From Taxillus chinensis (taxonomy: Eukaryota > Streptophyta > Magnoliopsida > Santalales > Loranthaceae): 64,000 bases of DNA. Below, piece after piece: positions 1-10,720 of this stretch. Every line of letters begins with the position of its first letter. Position 1 is the stretch's first letter. Where the stretch lies: positions 24,507,506 to 24,571,505 of the forward strand of contig CM042091.1 in NCBI GenBank assembly GCA_023512835.1, in the 5' to 3' direction. Below the pieces are notes generated by a model. It saw nothing but the letters and a program-made list of their open reading frames with translations, had not been told where the DNA came from and made no database searches. A program made the position numbers and the translations under genes.

Positions 1-600
1 ATATCGAAAGTCCTCTCAATCCGAGGTGGTTGAGCGGCGTGTCCCATAGAGCGGTGGTATCAGATGGGAATACCTATCCCTTGGCACTCAGTGATGGCAC
101 CAGTATGTTGTGAGAGCTGTCTGGAGAGTTGGAGGTCAAAAACAAGGAATTTGCTCCCTGATTTTAGTTCGTTGTAGGCTGCGTCCTAATGTTTGTTGTA
201 TGTATGGTTATGCTTTGAGCATGTATTGAGTGGAGGGTGTAGAGTGATAGGATCCCTACTGAGCTGTGGTTGCTCATCCCTCTTGTTGTGTTTACTTTTG
301 TTTGTTTCACGTGCTTACGGGAGCTAGGAGGTTCACTAGATGTGGAGGACTTGTGTGTGTTTGTTTGTTTTGTTGGATTAGAAAAACTATGATGTAACCC
401 CGTGGGGGAAAGAACATCTATGTATGTGTGTTTGTATTGTGATTTGAAATGAGATTTCTGTATACGTGTGATATGGTTTTAGGGACGGCACCCTTACTAA
501 GGTTCCTTTCTCGGTGTTCTCACCAACCCCTTGTCCCTTCGGGTGTGGGCATGGGAATTCACTACCCGGTTTCTGCGGGCCGAAAAGCCGAGGCGTGACA
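1..600 (+). repeat. Tail of a Ty3-type LTR (R/U5), start outside window
   Basis: The stretch at 240-410 follows the same order of words as the 3' part of the LTR at 47549-49549: a 'gatccctactgagc...ggttgctca' block, a 'cttacggg' block and a 'tgtaaccccg' block. It ends in GCGTGACA at 600, the same terminus as the other Ty3 LTRs here. No PBS follows, so this is the end of a 3' LTR or a solo LTR. I see no real gene in it. Confidence 0.6.
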
Positions 601-758
601 TTACTCTTGATGTATGACTGTACATATTTGCATGATTGAGACAGCACCCGCAGTGTAGTCTCTATTGGTGCTTATCACTAACCCATTGACCCTTCAAGTG
701 CGGGCAAGGGGAAGTTATGTTCTTGATTCCGGATTCCTTGGAATTCAGGGGTGCGACA
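601..758 (+). repeat. Terminal fragment of an A-type Ty3 LTR
   Basis: It matches the last ~160 bases of the A-element LTR (compare 31510-31669): a 'gacagcacc' block, 'tgtagtctctattggtgct', 'gtgcgggcaagg' and a terminus GTGCGACA. It begins abruptly at the end of the preceding LTR, which suggests the 1-600 element was inserted into an A-type LTR. Confidence 0.6.
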
Positions 759-868
759 AAGGGGTTGGTGGATAGCCACCTAAATAGGGCTCCCTCTAGG
801 GTGCTACCCAAGACCTGTTATAACCTCTCTCCATGCCACACACAAGCACACATATAACACTTCACTCT
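759..868. other. Short unassigned spacer
   Basis: About 110 bases between the LTR end at 758 and the first base that aligns to the A-element LTR. There is no ORF and no match to the start of the 3' LTR of A. It may be old flank or a piece of another element. Confidence 0.4.
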
Positions 869-1353
869 ATAAATAATTAAGATAATTAAGAAACTGCCTT
901 ATCCCTTTAATTACTTGGTGCGTACGTGGTTGAGCAAGAGAGAGAGAGAGAGAGAGAGAAGGTGAAGAGCTTCCTTTGGTGATTTGGGTAGATTGGAGTT
1001 CGTGGCTCGCAAATAATCTTTCTAGGTAGGTGTCCTTGACCTTCTTATATCGATCCTGTATTCGGATATGTTTTACTGTGATCTGTGGTTATATAACTAT
1101 GTATTTCATGAGGGTTGAGAAGTCAACCATGGAAATCTAGATTTAGATCTAGATGGATATATGATTTGTGTGCCCTTTCGTTGTTACCGTGCGATTTAGA
1201 GGCGTTTAGGACGCGTTTTGAGGTAGATATTGTGGTCTGTTGAGTAAAATGGGTATTTGTGAGCGTCTGGGGGGGGTCATTGGGTTGATTTCATATGAAG
1301 AGCAGAGAAAAAAAAAAAACGACGACGACCAGTACCCTGGCATAGGCAGTAGT
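869..1353 (+). repeat. A-element 5' LTR, first part (5'-truncated, interrupted)
   Basis: It aligns to 29769-30240 of the 3' LTR, including the (GA)n tract at 938-958 and the 'gaagtcaaccatggaaatctag' region. The match starts only at 869; the 3' LTR extends ~600 bases further upstream. It is interrupted after GTAGT (1349-1353) by Sirevirus S1. Confidence 0.85.
1349..1353. repeat. Target-site duplication of S1, left copy (GTAGT)
   Basis: GTAGT lies just left of the S1 terminus TGATGG and ATAGT (14473-14477) just right of the terminus CCAACA. The unoccupied site in the A-element 3' LTR (around 30230-30250) reads GTAGT followed by TAGTTAGTCCG. This shows a 5-bp duplication with one later G-to-A change. 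Confidence 0.85.
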
Positions 1354-2779
1354 TGATGGTCCCTTTGAGCCTAGAGGGGGCGGGGGTGAATAGGCTCTTA
1401 TCAAAACTCTTTTGATTCTCCTATGACACAAGACTTATTTAGTTAAGTGATAGAATCACTGCGGAAGATAACCAGATAGTGGAAGTATTTTGTTTTATTA
1501 TCAAAAGATAAATACAACAAAATAGAAGCAAGACTCTCTTACACTCTGTTTACAAAAGGATTCACACACTAGCCTATATTATGTCTTTGAACTCTTGTGC
1601 ATACACAGGATTGATTTAGGCTCGCTCGTGCACTTTTTCAAATGTACAAGTATGAATATTTATACAAACATTCCTAAGAGACAACCTTGGAACTTGTAGT
1701 TCTGGAATGCGTTCAGCACTAACTGTTCCTCGGTAATCTCTCTGCCTTGACTGCTGTGGTTTGTGGAGATCATAATCTTGGGTTTGAAGAGTATAAGTGC
1801 CTTTGTGAGTTCCCAAGTATAATTAAAGTTGTGTCCACATATCCGAGTGATCCACTTGTAAGATTCTTCAGGTTCTCAACGAGTTTGTCTTACATCGGGA
1901 CACCACGAGCTGATAACTTTAAATGCGGTAAGTTGAAGTAGCATCTTCTTGGTCCGGTGTAATTTTTCTTACTCCGTTGCTAATGAAGCTCGGAACCTTA
2001 CTCCGTGTCGGTGGTTGCTTACTCCGTATCTATTTGGTAACCGAAATCCTTAGTCCGTGCCGCTTCCTTACTCCATGTGAATAAGAAGGTCGGAGTGCTT
2101 ATTCCGTATCGGCGCTTCCTTACTCGCATATAAGTTCCTTACTCCGTATGTAAGTTCCTTACTCCGTATGTAAGTTCCATACTCCGTGCGAGTCTAAAGG
2201 ATCGGATGGCTTACTCCGTACTAGCACATCCTTACTCCGCATGAGTGAGTGGTCCGGATTCCTTACTCGCATCCTGGCTTCCTTACTCCGTGCGAATAAA
2301 GACTCGGATCTTTATTCCGCATCGCACTTCCTTACTCCGTATGTATGGAAGACTCGGATGCCTTACTTCGTGTCTTCTTTACCGTAGTTCACTTGAGTGG
2401 AAGACTTAACTTTTTAGCTCCGTGTCGACTCTTTTACTTCGTGCGACGTAGTAGACCAAGATTCTAACTCCACATCAGTTTGACTTAGTCCGTTTGAGAT
2501 ATTAAGAGCAAATTCCGTAATCCGTAGCTTTTAAGTTCTTAGTCCGCACGAATGTTCCTTATTCCGTATGTATTGGTGACTTGGTTATTTACCAAGTGCT
2601 TGATGTCACTCACTCTTGTCCGGATTAAGATTATGTATCCTGTCCTTAGCTTTGCTCTCACGAGTGTATCTCCGGATTAATAACATATCTTCTGCAATGA
2701 TCAAAGAAACACAAAAGATCTCAAATCAAATTACATAGGGCTTTATGAGCATGATCCAAATTCTGGGCTTGATCCAACA
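1354..2779 (-). repeat. S1 3' LTR
   Basis: 1426 bases, bounded by TG (1354) and CA (2779). It is nearly the same as 13065-14472; one difference is about 18 extra bases near 2035-2090. Its central ~600 bases are a degenerate array of a motif like CCTTACTCCGTATG, in more than 20 copies. Confidence 0.92.
1960..2580 (-). repeat. Degenerate short-motif array inside S1 LTR
   Basis: Words such as CTTACTCCGT, CTTACTCCGCATG and TTATTCCGTATC recur every 15-40 bases, with the CG kept in most copies. The matching array in the 5' LTR is at 13670-14270. The spacing is irregular, so it is not a simple satellite. Confidence 0.8.
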
Positions 2780-2790
2780 ATCTCCCCCAA
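2780..2790 (-). promoter_or_regulatory. S1 polypurine tract
   Basis: On the minus strand this reads TTGGGGGAGAT, directly before the 3' LTR start TGTTGGATC. This is the plus-strand primer site expected for an LTR element. Confidence 0.85.
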
Positions 2791-2922
2791 TTATGGATAT
2801 GCCCAAACCCTTTGTAATCTGATCTGGTAAGCAGCGCAAAAAGATAACATACAGAATACACATCACAACCATTTTCATTTATCAGCAACAGAATACAATT
2901 CAGCCTTTATACAAGATTTTCA
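2791..2922 (-). other. S1 3' untranslated spacer
   Basis: Non-coding stretch between the stop of the third coding region and the PPT. Nothing else seen. Confidence 0.6.
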
Positions 2923-3420
2923 TTAAGGTACATAAGGCTTACTATACTTGAAGATCATTGTTGTTGCTTTCTCTCTAAGCTCCATTGTCTGCTTCATCGT
3001 ATAAGTGGTGTGTTGGCTCCTAGATTTGTCCACACTTAAGAATGACTTGATGAAGTAACAGACAAAGGCCCCGCAGCTATCTCCATCTGGCTGTTGTGGC
3101 ACTTGCTTCTTGCCCCGGAATGTCGCCTTCAGCTTCTCAGTTGGTCTTAAAGGAGTGATGCCCAACTTTTCATATAATCAGGCTTTCTTCACAGCTTCAT
3201 TCAACCTGAGACACAGTGGTTCCCATTGATTCTTTCTTACATACTGCTCTACAATCTGATGAGAATCAATCAGAATCATCTGTTGGGACTAAATCATGAA
3301 GACAGCCATCATGAAATGTGGCGACATGATCCGGTACGGAATGAGGATAAGTGAGAGAGTTCTCCATGGCTTGCTATCCTCAGCAGTTCCGTCAATAAAG
3401 GAATGAATGATATCTATACT
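2923..3420 (-). pseudogene. S1 Ulp1/C48 SUMO-protease-like catalytic domain
   Basis: The C-terminal part of the S1 third ORF. Catalytic positions are visible in order: His in SPHFMMAV (3316-3318), Asp in ILIDSH (3265-3267), Gln six residues before the Cys (3091-3093), and Cys in PDGDSCGAFVCYF (3073-3075). This His-Asp-Gln-Cys order and the D-S-C-G-x-x-V-C block are the known signature of Ulp1/SENP cysteine proteases, which cut SUMO from its precursors or targets. The Trp that usually follows the His is Phe here. Two in-frame stops (near 3288 and 3180) fall inside the domain, so this copy is not functional as read. Confidence 0.8.
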
Positions 3421-5648
3421 GGGAAGATAGCCCTCATTCCAGCACGGCAGAACTTCAAACAAGTGGCCGTCCTTATACGAGAGATGGAAACGACCCTCAT
3501 CTCCATTTTAGCAGCCCTAGAGAAGTTGTCAATGTCGTCTGTTGTAAATAGGCCTTTCTCCGAACAAAGTGTCCAAATGTCGTCCGGGGAGAAGGGGTAC
3601 AGGTCGAGAGACATCTTCTCTCAGGAAGACGCAGCATAGGACATCATTGCCTTACGCACGCTTCCGTCCGCATCAAGAGGGTCACACGCCGCGTATGATG
3701 GGAGGAAGGTGTCAGCTACGGATGGAGAGGATGGAGGAAGAGCTGCAGTCGAGGAGCTTGGCCAAGAGAAGCGGCTACGTTTGGGGATTTGAACTCCCTG
3801 AAGCAATGAAGAGGCAGGCCGCTTCTCAGCACGAGTGGATGAATGTGATGCAAGAGGAGCAGAAGGATCAGATGACACTCTCTCCCCCGGTTTGGCAGAT
3901 CGCCGGGGAGCAACGGGAGGGCGAGCCATCGTGTGCGCCAGGTCCGCGAAGGAGGTAGACAAGGAGTGGACGCACAAGGTGACTAGGTCCATCTTCTGTT
4001 CCATGGAGGTGGAGGAGTCGGTGAGGGCGGAGAGGAGTTGGGCGCCAAGAGCATCAACCTTGGCGGCGATGGCGGATATTTGGGCGCCTTGAGCTTGGGC
4101 GTGGCGGTCCAGCTAGGCAGAGAGCACAACGTCGGAGTGGACCGTGCCAAAAGAAGCACGCCCAAGGGCCAACTCTGGAGCTTTGGAGGACTCCCCCGCA
4201 TGAATAGGAGCAGGAGTGCGCTGGGCAGAGAAGTCCGCAGGAGTATCAGCAGCAGCAGTAGAAGGGGCATCCGGAGCAGCAGAGGCATCCGGAGCAGCGG
4301 ACCCGCTTTGACTAGATAGGTCAACAACGGGAATGTCAACAAGCGGAGAAGAAGGTCCGGTCTTAGCGGGGAAGGACTCGTGCGGCATGGACCGGGGCTG
4401 GAGGGGTTAGGGAACGGCACATCCGGAATGGAGGCCGGCGTAAGAAAGCCTTGGTCCAAATTCCGGATGATCATGGTCTCCGGGGGATTGAGTATGGCGA
4501 GTGTAAAACACCCAGAGATCGGTGTCAGGAATGGAGGCGGTGTGGGCAAGGCTGAAACGGAGCCAAAGGTCCGTTAAGGTGTCGGCGGAGAGATGGTCAA
4601 GGTAATCTCGGGGTTGAGGTTGGGGAGGCAAAGGAGCTTCCGGAATAGAGTCCGGGACATCAGCAATTACGGCAACAACGGCGGTATCAACCGCGGCAGC
4701 AACAACGGAAGTGGAGGGAGTGGGGACATCCGCAGCAGAAGGGGCTTAGGAAACAGCTCTAGGGACACTGCGCTGAGATGTCCCCGTAACCTCGGAGGGT
4801 TCGGCACGGACGCTGTGCTGGGAGGCCCGAGAAATGGAGGGTGCAGCAACAGACCGAATCCAGGAGGATCGGTGAGTTGAGCTGACGGCAGGGGCATGGC
4901 TGTCGGAGGGGTCACCAACAGAACTGCCTTGTTGTTCCGTGGCAGGGAGAAAGCGGAGAGTGGTAGAGGGACAGTGGGCTGTCATGTTCCCATCAGGCGT
5001 AATATAGCGAAGATAATAAGCCGGAGGAAAGGGAACAGCGTCAGAGCGGGCGAAATGGTCCGGATGAAGATGCCGGAAGACAATGCTTAGGATGCGCCCG
5101 AAGGAATGATTCTTGGGTCCAGTCTGCAGCAGTTGGAACAAAAACATCCCCCAGTCCATCGGAAGACCTTCGAAAACGCCGTACATGGCCAGAAGAAGAT
5201 CGTATGGAACGGAGTCCAGAGCGGAAGTGCGAGCCAGTAAACATCGACTCAGTATGATCACCATACCGCAATAGCGACCTTGGAAGGACTTCACCTTGTA
5301 TTCCTTGCCTTTATAGGTGCAACCCATAGAAGCCGCCATGGGATCGGCATCGGGGCACTGTGATTCACCGGGGGGTAAACTGAGAGCAGCGCGGAGAACG
5401 TTGGGGGTAATGAGGATGGATTCACCGCGAACATAGGAGATGATGGAGTCGGTGGTACAGCGGATCCGTAGGTAATACTCGAGAATGTCGTCTATAAGAA
5501 GATCGACAGGATTGGAGATCAAGTCGAGTATGTGAGAGGCTTCTAGAAGAGGGCGAATATGGGAAAACCAGTCTGGAGGGTTGGAGACAGCGCTCCAATC
5601 GACCAGATGGCTGGGATTGACGCCGGAAAGAGAGGTTCTAGGTGCCAT
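2923..5648 (-). pseudogene. S1 third ORF (env position): transposon-type domain plus Ulp1-like protease, broken
   Basis: I read this as a ~900-codon coding region starting at the ATG at 5648 and ending at 2923. Frame is kept from 5648 to about 3420 apart from in-frame stops ending segments at 4746, 4407, 4113 and 3621. One frameshift near 3420 leads into the last segment, which has further stops near 3288 and 3180. Residues 1-220 form a folded-looking domain (YVRGESILITPNVLRAALSLP) resembling plant transposon-associated proteins; the Pfam identity is my recollection and untested. A Ser/Pro/Ala-rich linker follows, then a C-terminal C48 protease-like domain. It lies between RNase H and the 3' LTR PPT, where other Sireviruses have an env-like ORF. 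No signal peptide or membrane segment is evident, which argues against an envelope protein. Confidence 0.75.
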
Positions 5649-7334
5649 TGTAGATGAAAGTTGAAGGGCGAGAGGGAAGGCGAGATCTTCGGGATTGAAG
5701 GAGCAATGAGAGTTTTAGGGATTTGAAAAGGGTAACACTCGTGCTTCGCAGGAAGGACCAGAATATATAAGACCTGAGTCCTGGTGAATGTCGGCGGGTC
5801 TAAGAATTTGGCGAGTGAAATAGTAGACCGCTTGACAGGCTGATGTCATTAGTCTTGATATTGGTGTGCCTTCGAATTAAAAGATGACGTGGAGACGGCA
5901 TGACGAAGTAAGGATAACAGCTGTTTGCCTTCCAGGGGAAGTGTGTGCATCCCGAGACATGCATTTAATGAATCATCATTATTCCTCCTCAAAAGCACGC
6001 CATATAAAATAAGACATGGATTATCGCAATTTGACAGTGTCAGGAGTCCGGAGGAATGAACCGACAATCATCCGGAATCAGCGATAGTCGAGTAACGAGT
6101 ATCCAGATGAAAAGTAGAGCGTGTCCGTAGTAACGAGTGCGGTGAGAGAAAAGTAGATTCCTTTCTTTGTCAATAAGTCGAAGAGAAGAGAAGTACCACA
6201 ACACTTCAAATCCAAGACTATGGACTGGATTTATCGATAAGGGTGTAAAAAAAATCTGAACCTGTAGCTTCACAAAAATAAGCTAAAAGTACAAAAGCTT
6301 AACAGGCAAGGATTAGTACGGATAGGAGAAATTAGTCAGTGAAGAGCTATATAATCCGAACTAATGAGTAGCAGAACTTATGCATTACAAAGAATGAAAT
6401 AGACAGATACATGCTAGAGAATGATCAATGTGACTGAATCAGGGCATATGTTAGATAATAAATACATAAGTCCATATAGGTCGACATAGCAAAACCGTCC
6501 TGCTGAACGACGTAGCTAAGATTAATTAAAAATCATATGATTTGACCAAACTAGGATTCATGAGTGAAAAATGAGGAAGTGGACACATGTCAAATGCAAG
6601 CGATTGATTATCCGATTAAAATGCATGGTTGAAGAAAAAAAAATACATCCAAGCATGCCGCAATCTTGTTTTAACAACGCATGTCCAGTCAGATCCGGAA
6701 GTAAAGGTTCAGAGGAGGGAGTATCGAGACATATTAGGGGGTTATTACCGAGGTAATAGATGAAGCTTAGGCTCCCCCGTAGATCATTCGATCCTCTCAA
6801 TGAAGGGCTCCCCCTCGAATAGACGGTCAGAAAGAGGTCATGAGACATATACGGGGGGGTATTACTTGAAAGCATTTTCTCCCCGTAGATTGTGCAATCC
6901 TCTCGGTAGACCTTTCCTGGCTTAAAGAAATTCAGCACAGTCAATCTTTTTAGGAAACTGTACTTCAGAAGCTGATCAGACTGCGATTGTGTATTCATCC
7001 ACTAGGCGAGCTAACCCATTTCATTTCTTTAACTATACATGTTAATAGAGTAATCTAAATGAGCAGGCATTTGTCATGTGGTGATCAGTGGAAATTAAGA
7101 TCATGAAACCAGGAATGAGGTTAATCATATAAACTTTAATCATGTTTGCTTAAACGACTTGATTGGGAAACACAAGCATCCTCCCATTTATGAAGTTCTT
7201 ATCAATATCGAAGCATGAAGCACATTAGACAGTAAGTATGATCATCATTAAGATCAGTATGTATCTACTACTATCAATAAAAGCACAATGCATGTCTGAC
7301 AGTAAGTATACTGTTGGGTAATTTAAATGTGAAA
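5649..7334 (-). other. S1 spacer between pol and third ORF
   Basis: About 1.7 kb with no convincing coding sequence. At 6715-6910 there are two imperfect copies of a block holding runs of five or more G or C (AGACATAT followed by A/CGGGGG, then CTCCCC/CCCCCGTAGAT and CAATCCTCTC or CGATCCTCTC). On the minus strand the C runs are PPT-like. Sireviruses are known to carry extra PPT-like repeats near their 3' ends. Confidence 0.55.
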
Positions 7335-7925
7335 CTATGCAGAGAAGTCGAGCATACCTAATCGAAAGTGTAGTTTAGAGAATCTTGCATCAGGTAGGGG
7401 TTTTGTAAATATGTCTGCCAGTTGATCTTCAGTAGCAACATGTTCCAGTGAGATGTGACTTTTGAGAACATGGTCGCGTATGAAGTGATACCTGACCTCA
7501 ATATGCTTCGTCTTAGGGTGCATGATAGGATTGTTGCTGATAGCAATTACGCTAGTGTTGTCGCAAGAGAGTGGAATAGATGACGTGTTGAAACCGTGAT
7601 CGGTAAGTTGACTTTGCATCAAGAGTAGGCGTGCACAGAACTCCCAAGTAGCTATATATTCCGCCTCAGCAGTAGAGGTTGATACGGAATTCTGCTTCTT
7701 ACTGAACCATGAAATTAATCTATTTCCAAGAAACTGACACGTACCACTTGTGCTTTTCCTGTCGATGCAACACCCAGCAAAGTCAACATCAGAGTATCCG
7801 GATAAGGTGAAGTTGGACTCCTTTGGGTACCAGAGTCCCAAATTCATCGTTCCCTTGAGATACCTTAATATCCGTTTAACATGAAGCATATGTGACTCCT
7901 TGGGATTCGCTCTTATCGTGCACAA
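7335..7925 (-). pseudogene. S1 RNase H (copia type), end of pol
   Basis: The last pol domain, which removes the RNA strand during reverse transcription. It begins at VKRILRYLKGTMNLGLWYPKES, then GYSDVDFAGCCIDRKSTSGTCQFLG, STAEAEYIA and a C-terminal DQLADIFTKPL block, the standard copia RNase H. This segment is in a different frame from the upstream RT (overlap 7913-7925), so a frameshift separates them. The catalytic D and E positions (DVDF, AEAEY, SCDNTS) are readable. Pol ends at 7335. Confidence 0.88.
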
Positions 7926-8722
7926 ATGCAGGTTGCAAACATAATGTCTAGGCGACTTGTTGTAAGATACAGCAAGGATCCTATCATCCCTCTATAGTCA
8001 GTCACATTTACTGATATTCCATCCACATCAGGATCTAACTTGGCACTGACTGGCATGGGAGTTTTGACGAGAGATGAACCTTCCATACCAAACTTCTTAA
8101 TAAGATCGCGAGTGTACTTAGCTTGATTAATGAAGATTCCTTCCTTCAGTTGTTTAACTTCTATTCCAAGGAAGTAGGACAGTTCTCCCATCATGCTCAT
8201 CTCAAATTTGCCTATCATCAACTTTGTAAACTCTTCACAAAGCTTCGGATTTGTTGATTCGAAAATGATATCATCCACGTATATCTGTACGATTAGAGTG
8301 TATCGTTTCTCTTTTCGTAGAAATAAGGTTGTATCTATCTTCCCTTTTTGGAAGTTGTAAGCAAGTAGGAATTTTGACAGTGTGTCGTACCAGGCTCTTG
8401 GAGCTTGCTTCAAACCATATAAAGCTTTCCAAAGCTTGTAGACTAGATGTCCTGCCTTAGGTTCAATGAAACCGGGAGGTTGTTCGACGTACACCTCCTC
8501 TTGAAGATCTCCATTCAGGAATGCGCTCTTGATGTCCATTTGATAAACTATGAAGTTTTCATATGAAGCATACGTCAGAAACATTCGGATTGCCTCAAGT
8601 CTTGCTACCGGAGCAAAGGTCTCATCATAGTCTATTCCTTCTTCTTGACGATATCCTTTGGCTACCAGTCTGGCTTTGTTGCGGATTACTATTCCATCCG
8701 TATCAAGCTTGTTCCGGAACAC
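7913..8722 (-). pseudogene. S1 reverse transcriptase (RVT_2)
   Basis: Copia RT, which copies element RNA into DNA. It reads from [10 protein letters not shown] through [55 protein letters not shown] and the catalytic YVDD (residues 148-151) to [13 protein letters not shown]. It is open for 269 codons, but a TAG at 8744 cuts it from the upstream region in the same frame (context KS-stop-QVIG, consistent with CAG to TAG), and a frameshift follows at ~7920. The wording is that of Sireviruses. Confidence 0.9.
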
Positions 8723-8743
8723 CCATTTAACTCCAATGACTTG

Positions 8744-9622
8744 CTAAGACTTAGGCCTTGGTACTAGAGTCCACACATTATTTCTCTTAAATTGATTCAG
8801 CTCTTCTTGCATAGCTTCTATCCAATTCGAATCCTGAAGAGCTTCATCGACCACTTTTGGTTCTATTTGAGATAGAAAACAAGAGTAAAGAGACATGTTG
8901 AAAGTGGCTGCTCTTGTTCTTACACCAGCAGTAGGATCACCAATCACTTGATCTGAGGGATGGTTTCGTGTCCATCTGTAATTCTGTGCATGTGATGGTT
9001 GATCTTGAATAATTTGAAACTCTGCCAGATTAGGTGGTTCAGGTATATCTACTGGTTGAGCTTCTTCCGGACCAAATGTTTCCGTATTAGAAGGTACGGT
9101 AGAACTAGGTGGTTCTTCGACACTGTTTCTTTCAGTGTTAATTGGTCCGGACGGGCTTGAAGGTGCTCCGGAATTTTGGGTATCCGAAGGAGTATGTCCA
9201 CAGCTTAATGGTAGTCCTGAGTCCGAATCATCCATAGTATCATCCATATAATTTCTTTGTGCCTCACTAATGAAACGTGGTTGGGCAGAATGTGTAACAG
9301 GAACATTCATAAACTTCGAATAGTTGATGTTGCTGTCCAGGACCTATACATTTGAACTTGAAGAAGCAACTTTTGACCAATCAAGATTAGTTTCATCAAA
9401 GGTCGCATGGATAGATTCTTCAACTTTAAAAAGTTTTCTATTGAGGACCCAATAAGCCTTGCTATGTAATGAGTACCCGACAAAAATCCCATCATCAGAT
9501 TTTGGTTTAAATTTATTCCGGGTTTCTTTGCCATTTATCAATATATAGCAAGTACACCCAAAAGCTCTGAAATGTGAAATTGAAGGCTTTCGTCCTCTCC
9601 ACATCTCATAAGGTGTTTTCAT
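8744..9622 (-). pseudogene. S1 integrase C-terminal region and RT linker
   Basis: Two open segments in one frame (9344-9622 and 8744-9310) separated by a TAG. The first has the integrase C-terminal block (MKTPYEMWRGRKPSISHFRAFGCTCYI), known from copia elements. The second is a low-complexity acidic/Pro/Ser linker, then SLYSCFLSQIEPKVVDEAL and the start of the RT module (WIEAMQEELNQFKRNNVWTLV). Confidence 0.82.
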
Positions 9623-10464
9623 GGTAGATTTATTTATTAGAGTTCTGTTCTAAATATACGAGCAAGATGAGACACGGCTTCACCTATAGGCGAGAGGAAG
9701 CGCTGCCCTGCTAACATAGATCTGTCGGCCTCGACTAAAGTACGATTCTTACGCTCGGCTACCCCATTTTGTTGTGGAGTTCGGGCGCAGAGAAGTCGTG
9801 TTTGAATGCCTTGTTCGGAACAATATGATCACATATCCGAAAAATCAAATTACGTACCATGATCACTCCTGATGCACTTTATGCTCGGTCCTTGTGAGTT
9901 GCTTATCCAGTTGAAAAGATCTACAAGATGCTCAAAAGTTTGATCCTTTGATTTTAGGAACATCACCCAAGTGTATCTGGTGAAATCATCGATAACCACA
10001 AGGGTATATCTCGCACCGACCAGCCAAGGAACGGAAATATGACCACAAAGGTCCATATGAAGAAGTTCAGAGGAGCGAGATATTGAGTTAACCGATTTGC
10101 TCTTAAAGCTATGTTTGGTCTGTTTGCCAAGTTGGCATTCTCGACAGAGAGTGTCTCTGGAGTATTTGAGTTTAGGTAGACCAGTGACAAGATCAAGTGA
10201 TGCTAACTTAGACAGTGTCTTAAAGTTTAAATGTGCGCATCGCTTGTGCCATAACCAATTATCTTCATCTGAAGCTTTAGTGAGGAAGCATACAGGGTCA
10301 GAAGAATTATTTCTTAAGACCACTGAGTATATGTCCCCATCTCTTGATCTGAATAACTTAACATCTCCGGATAAGTTTTCCCTTACTGTACAGGTGTTGG
10401 ACATAAAGGAAACAGTAAATCCTTTGTCACATAAATTACTGACACTTAGCAAATTATGCTTCAA
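9623..10464 (-). pseudogene. S1 GAG-pre-integrase and integrase core
   Basis: Residues LWHKRCAHLNFKTLSKLASLDLVTGLPK give the zinc-binding pre-integrase motif (His-His with CRECQLGK further on). The core follows, with HMDLCGHISVP (first Asp) and KCIRSDHGT (second Asp). The ORF stops at 9850 and the rest of the core, with the catalytic Glu region, continues in another frame through 9640-9850. The enzyme inserts element cDNA into the genome; it is inactive here. Confidence 0.85.
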
Positions 10465-10720
10465 ACCTTCGACTAGTGCAACTCTAGTGATTGATACACA
10501 ACCGTTGGTTAAAGTGCCATACCCGATAGTCTTCCTTTGCTGTTGTCGCCATATGAAACGGATGGACCTCGTTTTTCATTGACTTCTACAAGCAGAGTTT
10601 GATCACCTGTCATATGTCCAGAGCATCCACTTGCTTTGATTGATCTTTAACTTCTAGTGATCCAACAGTACATTCCAGAGATGCTCCTGAAAGACAATAG
10701 TTTACATTTTTGGTGCCCAA
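10465..10720 (-). pseudogene. S1 aspartic protease remnant
   Basis: A frame-shifted stretch in which SGCSGHMTGD can be read near 10610-10640, the hallmark just after the copia protease active site. The active-site Asp before SG reads as Ala here, so the site is lost. The following region (KHNLLSVSNLCDKGF at 10464) is the usual protease to pre-integrase link. Confidence 0.65.

Noticed and set aside
3983..4549. Low-complexity Leu/Pro-rich minus-strand frame, plus several plus-strand frames at 4038-4880
   Set aside because: These are shadows of the S1 third ORF linker in other frames; the composition follows the repeat-like codons of the true frame.
2923..5648. The Ulp1-containing region as a separate Mutator-like element (such elements are known to carry Ulp1 genes)
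   Set aside because: No terminal inverted repeats or 9-11-bp duplications are seen, the region lies between pol and PPT in two diverged elements, and the orientation is the same in both.
9344..9622. Possible TSD or boundary of another element inside S1 pol at the frame changes
   Set aside because: The domain order and text are continuous; frameshifts and stops explain the breaks.
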